A DNA stretch of 12,844 nt, taken from the NCBI GenBank assembly GCA_015233515.1, contig JADFXS010000043.1, forward strand, positions 1 to 12,844. Reading direction: 5' to 3'. How positions within the stretch are numbered: the first letter of the stretch is position 1; each line of letters starts with the position of its first letter. A program made the position numbers and the translations under genes. Below, in pieces: positions 6,704 through 12,844 of the stretch. The notes beneath the pieces are model-generated. The model was not told the origin of the DNA and ran no database searches. It saw only the letters and a program-made list of their open reading frames with translations. Origin of the DNA: Deltaproteobacteria bacterium. Lineage in GTDB: Bacteria > Desulfobacterota > Desulfarculia > Adiutricales > JAGVGV01.

Positions 6704-8191
6704 ATGGTGGAAAAAATAAAAATATTAGTTATTGATGATGAGCCGAACGTCACTAAAGCGATAAGAAGAAATTTAGCGACTTTCGGCTACGAGGTAATTG
6801 AGCTTAATAACCCGTTTAAAGTTGAAGACTATATTTTATATACAGATATCAAAATAGTGATTTTGGATTTAAAGATGCCGGGTCGTAATGGCCTTGAAGT
6901 TTTAAGGTTATTTCGACTTAGCTGCCCACAGATCCCAATTATTATATTTACAGGATTTGAAGAAATAGACTCGGCCATAGAGGCAACAAAATTAGGGGCA
7001 GCCGAGTATCTTTCCAAAAATATCACTCCCGAGGAATTACGTAACGTACTAAACAAATATACGAAAGTGGAGAAATGCCTTTCCTCGGATGCTAGAAAAT
7101 TACTTGCGGGACGCCTCGCTAATCTTCAAAAAGCAAAGACCATCGAACCGGAAAAAATTGCCTTGCTTCATGAAATTATTTCAACAGACACCATACCGCC
7201 AGGTTTTGTGGAAATTGAATTTGAAGGAGTAATTCCCGGAGAAAAAATACCTTTTGATTTATTTGTTCAAATCTACAACAAAAATGACAATAAACACTAC
7301 TTGCGATTGTTATGCAAAGCCGATACGGAATTCACGTCAGGCTTAAGAAATATGCTTTTTAATCGGCGACTGGCCAGTGTTTATATTCATGAAAAAGATT
7401 ATAGGACTTTTCTTAATTATAAGTCAAGACTTGATAATAATTTTGTTTTTAAAAATGAAAAAATAAAAAATGAAAAACAACTGGTCTTATATGGCAAAGC
7501 GGTAGAAGCTGTCAGCGAAATATTAAACCAGCCAGTAGAGAACAAAAGCGTAAAACAAGCGGTCATAGTTATCGATGATTTATTTAAATCCATGGTTAAA
7601 AATCCTGATCTTTTTCAGGACATGTATCTTCTTTTCAAGCATGACACAAGTATATATAATCATTCAGCAAATGTATGTCTTCTAGTCACTTCTTTTGGTA
7701 TATTTTTAGGCTTAAATCAGGAATACGTTAAAATTCTTTCCATGGGCGCTCTTTATCACGATATAGGTTTATCTAAGATTGACAAAAGTATTTTTGAAAA
7801 GCAGACTCCCTTGAGTAAATCTGAATGGGCGGAAATTAAGGCACATCCCGTACGTGGAGTTCAGATGCTCCAGCCTACTTTAATTTTTTCCCCGCAGTCA
7901 CTGAAAATAGTGGCCGAGCATCACGAGAATTCAGATGGTTCAGGTTATCCAAAGGGACTTACAGCAAATCAGATATCCACTTTAAGTAAATTTGTTCGTA
8001 TTGTTGATAAATTTGACAGCCTAACCACCCAGAAACCCTATCGCGCCGCCTTCACACCAGCTCAAGCTCTTCGCAAAATACTGAGTGAAGAAGCTTCACC
8101 TAAAGATAAGATGCTAATCCAGAATTTTATTTCTTTTTTAGGTGGTAGAAAGCAGACAAAGTCCACTAGTGTGGTGTCATATACTAAATGA
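6704..8191 (+). CDS. REC-HD-GYP response regulator, predicted cyclic-di-GMP phosphodiesterase
   Basis: A 495-residue cytoplasmic RpfG-type regulator expected to hydrolyse cyclic-di-GMP when its receiver is phosphorylated. The receiver (about 1-120) is intact: Asp11/Asp12, phospho-Asp55 in VILDLKMPG, FTGF and a Lys in YLSKN. A middle region (about 166-245, with GEKIPFDLFVQIY and SVYIHEKDY) resembles unnamed domains often found before HD-GYP modules. The HD-GYP domain (about 270-480) has the expected metal-ligand series: His320, His352-Asp353, His381, His406-His407, Asp435, plus GYP at 414-416 in DGSGYPKGL. The usual HDIGK lysine is Leu356 here (HDIGLSKI). Four residues before His320, where some HD-GYP enzymes have a third-metal Glu, is Ser316. 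The gene is distinctly A+T-rich compared with its neighbours. It converges with the single-domain response regulator, 51 bases away, with no clear terminator between them. The cognate kinase is unknown; those nearby are candidates. Confidence 0.92.
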   Translation: MVEKIKILVIDDEPNVTKAIRRNLATFGYEVIELNNPFKVEDYILYTDIKIVILDLKMPGRNGLEVLRLFRLSCPQIPIIIFTGFEEIDSAIEATKLGAAEYLSKNITPEELRNVLNKYTKVEKCLSSDARKLLAGRLANLQKAKTIEPEKIALLHEIISTDTIPPGFVEIEFEGVIPGEKIPFDLFVQIYNKNDNKHYLRLLCKADTEFTSGLRNMLFNRRLASVYIHEKDYRTFLNYKSRLDNNFVFKNEKIKNEKQLVLYGKAVEAVSEILNQPVENKSVKQAVIVIDDLFKSMVKNPDLFQDMYLLFKHDTSIYNHSANVCLLVTSFGIFLGLNQEYVKILSMGALYHDIGLSKIDKSIFEKQTPLSKSEWAEIKAHPVRGVQMLQPTLIFSPQSLKIVAEHHENSDGSGYPKGLTANQISTLSKFVRIVDKFDSLTTQKPYRAAFTPAQALRKILSEEASPKDKMLIQNFISFLGGRKQTKSTSVVSYTK

Positions 8192-8242
8192 CTTTTTAAG
8201 TTATAGACATTGTTTGAAACTTGCTTCAGTTAGCGCTTTGAA

Positions 8243-8704
8243 TTAGACATTTTCCAAATTGATCCTACCCGACAAACGATTTTTTTCCGGGCTATGCCGC
8301 TCCAAGGCATCGTGGACAACCGATAAGATGTCGTTGTCATCCCAAGGTTTGCTGATATAGTGGGAGATATCTCCCCGATTGACAGCCTCAACTGTTAAGT
8401 TGATGTCCGTAGAAGCTGTTAAAAGGAGGCGTATTATGTTTGGAAAACCGACCCGAACTAGTCCAAGAAATTCTAACCCATCCATGTCCGGCATAGTCAT
8501 ATCGGAAATCACTAAATCCATTTGCTCCATTCGGAGGATTTCCAATCCGGCTTTACCTCCCGTGGCCGTAAAAATATGATACCCGGATCTGCGGAACAAC
8601 CTGGTCAACGATCGTAGAATCAACGGGTCGTCATCGACAAAGAGGAGTTTCGATGTCACTAATTTTGAAACGGAGAGATCGTCGTATTTAGGTTTGGTAT
8701 TCAT
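8243..8704 (-). CDS. single-domain response regulator
   Basis: A 153-residue protein that is a receiver with short tails and no output domain. Key residues are present: Asp24-Asp25-Asp26 acidic cluster, phospho-Asp68 in VISDMTMPDMDG, Thr96 in LLLTAS, and Lys119 in SKPWDD. The SKPW(D/N) form is typical of receivers related to the RpfG/HD-GYP and hybrid-kinase group. About 18 residues precede beta-1 and about 15 charged residues follow the last helix. AGGGGA at 8714-8719, nine bases before the ATG, supports the start. It is the last gene of the minus-strand operon, 17 bases after the REC-kinase, so it probably accepts phosphate from one of the two operon kinases and acts by protein-protein contact, as stand-alone receivers do. 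The target is not visible. Confidence 0.93.
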   Translation of the reverse strand: MNTKPKYDDLSVSKLVTSKLLFVDDDPLILRSLTRLFRRSGYHIFTATGGKAGLEILRMEQMDLVISDMTMPDMDGLEFLGLVRVGFPNIIRLLLTASTDINLTVEAVNRGDISHYISKPWDDNDILSVVHDALERHSPEKNRLSGRINLENV

Positions 8705-8721
8705 CGGATATTTTCCCCTGA

Positions 8722-10008
8722 CTACGACGAATATCCGTCGATCGGCAGGATGATACGAAAGGTGGTTCCCTCACCCACTTTACTGTCGACCGTCAGGGTT
8801 CCGTGATGTTTTTTGATGATTCCATAGGCCAGCGAAAGGCCTAAACCGGTACCTCTGCCCACGGGCTTGGTCGTAAAAAAAGGTTCGAAAATCCGGCTTA
8901 TATTTTCCGGTGGAATTCCCCTGCCGGTATCGCTAATCTCAATCTTGACGGCCTCACCAAGGTGAGCTGTGGTGATCGTAATCAGCCCGTGTCCTTCAAT
9001 GGCTTGGGCGGCATTTACCAGGAGATTCATAAAAACTTGATTGATTTGTGACTGGATGCAGTTTACCTCGGGCAACACACCGTAATTTCTGACGACCTCC
9101 GCATTGTACTTGATTTCGTTCCAGACCAGATTAATAGTACTTTCGAGTCCACGATGAAGATCGGCCAATTCCCAGGTCTGGTCGCCGATTCGCGAAAAAT
9201 CCCTTAAATCACACACTATGCGTCGCATCCTCTCCATGCCGTCCTTTGACTCGGCGAGCAGATCGTGGGTGTCTCGTGCGCGGAAATCGAAATCCATCTC
9301 GGTAAGCATCCGGTCGAATTCGGTTGCCGCCGGTTCGGAAACGTCACGCAGAAAAGATTTAGCCGCTCCGATGAGTTTTAGAAAGTCGTCAACATATTTC
9401 GACAGCGTCCCGAGATTCGAAGTGACAAATGCGAGCGGGTTGTTTAACTCATGGGCTACCCCGGCCGCCAGTAATCCAATCGCAGCCATCTTTTCCGCCT
9501 GCATGACCTGCATCTGTGACTGTTCGAGGGCACGCGTTCGCTCCACAACTCGCTTTTCTAATTGGATATTCTGATTAGCCAGGCAATCGCGCGCGTGTTT
9601 TAGGTCAAGATGCGTCCGCACTCGCGCCAGGACAACCGGAGGACGAATCGGCTTGGTGACGTAATCAACCGCGCCCATATCCAAACCTTGTTGCTCGTTT
9701 TCGCTTGCATCAAGCGCGGTAACAAAAATGACCGGGATATCTCGTGTTGACGAGTGTTCGCGCAGCCTGGCCAGCACGGCAAATCCGTTCATTTTCGGCA
9801 TCATGATGTCGAGCAGGATCAGTTCCGGCTTGGGGTCTGTCCCAACGACGCGCAGCGCCTGTTCACCGGATCGTGCGGCTCGAACACGATAGTAGGGCTG
9901 GAGAACTTTCGACAATACCTCAAGATTTTCCGGCTGATCGTCTACAATCAGTATGGTGGCCCGTGTTGCTTCTAAATTGTCCAGAGTGGCGACTGATGTA
10001 TCATTCAT
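8722..10008 (-). CDS. response regulator-histidine kinase fusion (REC-HisKA-HATPase)
   Basis: A 428-residue soluble protein with a receiver placed before the kinase. The receiver (about 17-135) has Asp23-Asp24, phospho-Asp67 in [13 protein letters not shown], Thr97 and Lys119 in DYVTKP. A coiled-coil linker (about 140-172, rich in Glu, Gln and Arg) leads to the H-box [15 protein letters not shown] with phospho-His186. The ATPase domain has an N-box ([15 protein letters not shown], Asn328/Asn332), G1 box DTGRGIP from 360, FEPFFTTK and [12 protein letters not shown]. There are no membrane segments, so its input is likely phosphorylation of its own receiver, for example through the HPt domain of the upstream hybrid kinase. 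The start codon overlaps the end of the hemerythrin fragment, indicating translational coupling; its own Shine-Dalgarno is only a weak GAGAG. A 17-base gap separates it from the downstream regulator. All catalytic motifs look intact. Confidence 0.94.
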   Translation of the reverse strand: MNDTSVATLDNLEATRATILIVDDQPENLEVLSKVLQPYYRVRAARSGEQALRVVGTDPKPELILLDIMMPKMNGFAVLARLREHSSTRDIPVIFVTALDASENEQQGLDMGAVDYVTKPIRPPVVLARVRTHLDLKHARDCLANQNIQLEKRVVERTRALEQSQMQVMQAEKMAAIGLLAAGVAHELNNPLAFVTSNLGTLSKYVDDFLKLIGAAKSFLRDVSEPAATEFDRMLTEMDFDFRARDTHDLLAESKDGMERMRRIVCDLRDFSRIGDQTWELADLHRGLESTINLVWNEIKYNAEVVRNYGVLPEVNCIQSQINQVFMNLLVNAAQAIEGHGLITITTAHLGEAVKIEISDTGRGIPPENISRIFEPFFTTKPVGRGTGLGLSLAYGIIKKHHGTLTVDSKVGEGTTFRIILPIDGYSS

Positions 10009-10135
10009 TTTGCTCTCTACCGGTTAAGGCCAAGTCAGGTGCGACTTCATTGATCAAGTCAAGCAGGCCATGGTGTTCCTGATCGACGATTTCGATGCCT
10101 GGCAGCAGATTATCGTTCCATTTCATGAGTTCCAT
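10001..10135 (-). pseudogene. truncated bacteriohemerythrin-like N-terminal fragment (44 codons)
   Basis: Between the two operon kinases a short frame starts two bases after the hybrid kinase's TGA and encodes 44 residues. After MEL it reads MKWNDNLLPGIEIVDQEHH, then GLLDLINEVAPDLAL. This is the hallmark opening of bacterial hemerythrins: W-x-x-x-L-x-x-G-I-x-x-(I/V)-D-x-x-H followed by L-L-x-L-I-N. Full proteins have about 130 residues with further His and Glu iron ligands (HxxxE and HxxxH in helices 2-4). All of those are missing, so no di-iron site can form. A second in-frame ATG at 10126 gives the usual MKW start. The frame ends TGA at 10003-10001 and overlaps the start of the REC-kinase by eight bases, so it may survive as a coupling leader peptide. 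The likeliest reading is a hemerythrin gene that lost its 3' three-quarters by deletion. A functional mini-peptide is the less likely alternative. Confidence 0.65.
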
Positions 10136-10137
10136 GG

Positions 10138-12690
10138 TCAATGGTTTTTATTTTGCGTAAATCCGGATTTCCGGGCGGCGCGCAGCGTGTTCAGGGCGTC
10201 GGCATAGTCAAAATCCTGAATCTGTCTTTCAAGCTGTCTGGCCTCATCACCCAGAGCCGCGCTCAACAAATCTTTCCCTTGTTCAAACACATCGTTGGCT
10301 AAAGTGTTATCGCTGACGAGCAACTCCTCGAGCTGCGTCAGAACCACTTCAACCTGCGACCAATCAAAGAGGGTTGAATTTTCGCGGCTGTTATCTTCGG
10401 GCAAGGCTATGCGAAGTCCCTCCACCAGATGAGCCAGTTCGGAGGACAATACGTTCAGGTATCCTTTGAGCAACTCGGCGTCGGCGCCTTGTTTGACGGC
10501 CTTTTCCAATTCAAAGGCCGATTGTTGTACCCGTTTTGCGCCGAGTGTGCCGGCAACTCCTTTGAGGGCGTGGGTTGTTTGGCGAACAGCCTCATACTCT
10601 CCAGCGCCCAATTGCCCTACGAGCAGGGCTGCGTCGTTGCCATGTCTTTGAATAAATTGTCCTAGGAGACGCGCATAGCGCGACACGTCACCCAACATGA
10701 GACGTAGGCCGGTGTAAACATCCAGCCCATCAACAGCTTCAAGAAGGGGCAGCAGGTTCAATCCAACGGTTTGGTCGGTAGTGAACATGGTGAGGTCGGG
10801 CTTGCCGCTGGTCGACAAGTCCTTCTCGTCGCGCACCGGCAGCCATTTCACCAGAATCTCATTGAGCTTTTTAGGTTCGACGGGCTTGATTACGTGGTCG
10901 TTCATTCCCGCTTCCAGGCACTTATCACGGTCCTCACCAAAAGCATTGGCGGTCATGGCCAAAATTGGGATGGATTCCCAACCGGGAAGGCGACGTATGG
11001 CCTCCGTGGCTTGAAGTCCATCCATCACGGGCATCTGGACATCCATGAGAATCAAGTCATAGGATTTACTGCCGGCCATCCGGACGGCGGTTTGGCCGTT
11101 TTCGGCAACGCTCACCCTCATACCGACATATTCCAGCAACTGGCAGGCCACTTCCTGATTGATGGCATTGTCTTCAACCAGAAGGATTTGGGAGCCGCGC
11201 CGCTTATCCAGTGCCTGCTCAGTTTGGTTATCGCTCGGCGAAACCGCGAACGGTTCGGCTTGGGTCAACGTTTCTATCAGTGCGTCGTACAGGACCGTTG
11301 GCGTCACGGGTTTTGACAAAACCCTGTTGATGCCGGACATCCTGGCCTCCTCCCGCGGGACTTGGTCTCCATAGGCGGTAACCATCAGGTAGCCGGGGTT
11401 AGCCGTCAGCTGGAGCGATTGCAGCCGCCGCGCTGTGTCGATACCGTTCAGACCGGGCATTTTCCAATCGATGATCAGTAGCCTGTAAGCGTCGCCGGCC
11501 TGATCGGCCCTAAGGACCGCATCCAGTCCTTCTTCCCCGGAAGAGGCCGTGTCGGCCCGCATGCCGATCTCGGTCAGCATGGAGGCAAGTATTTCGCGGG
11601 CGTCTTCGAAGTCATCGATAACGAGGACCCGCATACCTTGAAAAGCCTGGATATTCTTGATCTGTTGCGGTTTTTGGGAAGATTTTTCAAACGGCACTTC
11701 CATCCAGAACAAGGTGCCCAGACCGATTTCGCTTTCGACCCCGATGCTTCCGTTCATCAGCTCGACCAGTCGCTTGCTGATCGCCAGGCCAAGACCGGTG
11801 CCGCCGAAACGGCGGGTCGTAGAAGTATCCGCCTGTTCGAATGCATTAAATAGACGTTCCAATTGTTCTCTGGTCATGCCGATGCCCGTGTCCCTCACCT
11901 CGAATCTCAGAACAACCGTATTGGCCCGTTGGTCGATCGTGCGCAGGATGATGGAGATGTTCCCCTTTTCCGTGAACTTGACGGCGTTACTGACGAGATT
12001 GAGCAAAATCTGACCAAGACGCAGATCATCGCCACGGAGCATCGAGGGGACATGATCCATATCAACGAGTAAATTCAGGTTTTTGGCGGCAACCTTGTCC
12101 GAGACGATACCGCACACATGATCGATGACCCGCGCCGGCTCGAAGTCACGGATATCAAGAATTATTTTACTGGCTTCGATCTTGGAGAGGTCTAAAATAT
12201 CGTTGATGATCTGCAGCAGGTGTTGGGCCGCGTTCGACATCTTACCCAACTGGCTGAGTTGCTGAGAAGTGAGTGGATCGCGTTTTATCAGATGGGCAAA
12301 TCCGATGATGGCATTCATTGGTGTGCGGATTTCGTGGCTCATGTTGGCGAGGAATTCCGACTTCGCCCGCGTCGCGGCCTCGGCCTGCTCCTTGGCCGCA
12401 AGCACCTTGGCCTGAGCCTCTCGTTCGGCGGTGATATCCTCGATCATCCCGACCAATCCTTGCGACTCATCATTTATATTCACGGACTGAACGGATATGC
12501 GCGCCCAAAAGCCGGTTTGGTTTTTCCTGACGAGAAGTCTTTCGCTGCGGTACACACTCAAATTTTTCAATTGGTCGACCATCTCACGTTCAACCTCAGC
12601 GAAATGTTCTTCGTTATCATACCAGCATCGAGTCGTTTTTCCAATTAATTCACCGGGACCATAGCCGAATATTTCTTCCAGCTTTTTGTT
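10138..12690 (-). CDS. hybrid sensor histidine kinase, 5'-truncated (PAS-HisKA-HATPase-REC-REC-HPt)
   Basis: About 850 codons remain, without a start. Numbering from the first in-frame Met (12582): the PAS domain ends near 55, and another 36 PAS residues lie before that Met ([19 protein letters not shown] and on), so the Met is not the natural start. Then come HisKA with [13 protein letters not shown] and phospho-His83; HATPase with N-box [15 protein letters not shown] at 231 and [10 protein letters not shown]; receiver 1 (about 318-440: Asp323/324, phospho-Asp372, Thr402, Lys424); receiver 2 (about 465-582: Glu470-Asp471, phospho-Asp514, Thr544, Lys566); an HPt domain with [13 protein letters not shown], phospho-His671; and a helical tail to 814. 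This is the BarA/Arc-like layout for a four-step relay. In the PAS frame, no ATG, GTG or TTG occurs before a stop at 12750-12748, because the upstream DNA belongs to a carboxyltransferase gene. The real N-terminal sensor is therefore missing. It leads the operon with the hemerythrin fragment, REC-kinase and regulator. Confidence 0.92.
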   Translation of the reverse strand, partial: NKKLEEIFGYGPGELIGKTTRCWYDNEEHFAEVEREMVDQLKNLSVYRSERLLVRKNQTGFWARISVQSVNINDESQGLVGMIEDITAEREAQAKVLAAKEQAEAATRAKSEFLANMSHEIRTPMNAIIGFAHLIKRDPLTSQQLSQLGKMSNAAQHLLQIINDILDLSKIEASKIILDIRDFEPARVIDHVCGIVSDKVAAKNLNLLVDMDHVPSMLRGDDLRLGQILLNLVSNAVKFTEKGNISIILRTIDQRANTVVLRFEVRDTGIGMTREQLERLFNAFEQADTSTTRRFGGTGLGLAISKRLVELMNGSIGVESEIGLGTLFWMEVPFEKSSQKPQQIKNIQAFQGMRVLVIDDFEDAREILASMLTEIGMRADTASSGEEGLDAVLRADQAGDAYRLLIIDWKMPGLNGIDTARRLQSLQLTANPGYLMVTAYGDQVPREEARMSGINRVLSKPVTPTVLYDALIETLTQAEPFAVSPSDNQTEQALDKRRGSQILLVEDNAINQEVACQLLEYVGMRVSVAENGQTAVRMAGSKSYDLILMDVQMPVMDGLQATEAIRRLPGWESIPILAMTANAFGEDRDKCLEAGMNDHVIKPVEPKKLNEILVKWLPVRDEKDLSTSGKPDLTMFTTDQTVGLNLLPLLEAVDGLDVYTGLRLMLGDVSRYARLLGQFIQRHGNDAALLVGQLGAGEYEAVRQTTHALKGVAGTLGAKRVQQSAFELEKAVKQGADAELLKGYLNVLSSELAHLVEGLRIALPEDNSRENSTLFDWSQVEVVLTQLEELLVSDNTLANDVFEQGKDLLSAALGDEARQLERQIQDFDYADALNTLRAARKSGFTQNKNH

Positions 12691-12842
12691 GCCGCGCCTT
12701 CCGGACCCATGACCGCGATTTCCGCCGTAGGATACGCAAAGTTGATGTCACCGCCGTGGTGCTTGCTGGACATGACGTCATAAGCTCCGCCGTAAGCTTT
12801 GCGGGTAATGACGGTGATCTTGGGAACCGTGGCTTCACAATA
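12645..12842 (-). pseudogene. truncated acyl-CoA carboxylase carboxyltransferase subunit fragment (PccB/MmdA-like)
   Basis: Reading leftward from the window edge, this frame gives about 50 residues of a biotin-dependent carboxyltransferase: [47 protein letters not shown]. These match the highly conserved C-terminal core of propionyl-CoA carboxylase beta and methylmalonyl-CoA decarboxylase alpha subunits, which bind acyl-CoA or carboxybiotin and transfer CO2. The match stops after GPEGA (codon ending at 12693), where relatives continue with V-N/E-I and about 70 more residues. Here 15 unrelated residues follow ([15 protein letters not shown]) to a TAA at 12647-12645, and those bases are really PAS-domain DNA read out of frame. 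The gene also runs off the right edge. The last part of the active site is therefore lost, and the product would not be functional as it stands. Decarboxylase and carboxylase subunits cannot be told apart from this piece. Confidence 0.85.
12688..12696. other. recombination or assembly junction between carboxyltransferase and kinase genes
   Basis: On the minus strand, the carboxyltransferase codons for GPEGA end at 12693, and from 12690 a different frame encodes the PAS segment [11 protein letters not shown]. The changeover occurs within about five bases, with no intergenic DNA, transposase or long repeat at the join. Both genes lie on the same strand and both are truncated by it. Confidence 0.75.
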
Positions 12843-12844
12843 TG

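Noticed and set aside
10771..11316. 181-codon plus-strand open frame
   Set aside because: It is antisense to the receivers and HPt of the hybrid kinase, whose motifs are intact. The peptide has no recognisable domain and no ribosome-binding site.
12650..12838. 62-codon minus-strand open frame at the right edge
   Set aside because: It is an out-of-frame reading of the carboxyltransferase and PAS DNA; the adjacent frame gives a clear conserved protein.
1..12844. CRISPR array, tRNA or rRNA gene, insertion sequence or transposase
   Set aside because: No regularly spaced repeats, cloverleaf-like segment, rRNA-like sequence, transposase motif or terminal inverted repeats were found on either strand.

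Overview
The window is a dense signal-transduction island from a Gram-negative bacterium. The families present (a dCACHE chemoreceptor with tandem HAMP, a MASE3 multi-PAS hybrid kinase, a REC-HD-GYP phosphodiesterase, a bacteriohemerythrin remnant) would suit an environmental deltaproteobacterium/Desulfobacterota-like or similar sensor-rich anaerobe or microaerophile. That taxonomic reading is inference; there is no rRNA or other marker gene. Base composition is uneven. The HD-GYP gene is very A+T-rich (13 G+C in bases 7441-7500), while the minus-strand kinase operon is G+C-rich (41 G+C in 11761-11820), so the window looks like a mosaic.

Layout. Bases 1-54 may be the end of an upstream gene. 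Bases 266-490 hold a receiver-domain gene broken by a frameshift at its phospho-acceptor strand. Next come three forward genes: a chemoreceptor (607-2715), a membrane MASE3-PAS4-HisKA-HATPase-REC hybrid kinase (2951-6436), and, after a 267-base gap with RNA-like inverted repeats, a REC-HD-GYP cyclic-di-GMP phosphodiesterase (6704-8191). Convergent to these, transcribed right to left, is a tight operon: a 5'-truncated PAS-HisKA-HATPase-REC-REC-HPt hybrid kinase (12690-10138), a 44-codon N-terminal hemerythrin fragment (10135-10001), a REC-HisKA-HATPase kinase (10008-8722) and a single-domain response regulator (8704-8243). At the right edge is the conserved core of an acyl-CoA carboxylase carboxyltransferase, cut off in mid-domain and joined directly to the middle of the PAS domain of the first kinase.

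How it may work. Six intact receivers, three histidine kinases and one HPt domain lie in 12.8 kb with no DNA-binding output. The only evident outputs are chemotaxis signalling (MCP) and cyclic-di-GMP hydrolysis (HD-GYP). A plausible inference is a phosphorelay, possibly redox- or oxygen-related, that adjusts cyclic-di-GMP and motility; the sequence does not prove which kinase feeds which receiver. Three truncated or broken genes (receiver, hemerythrin, carboxyltransferase/PAS junction) show that the locus has been rearranged, or that one join is an assembly artefact.
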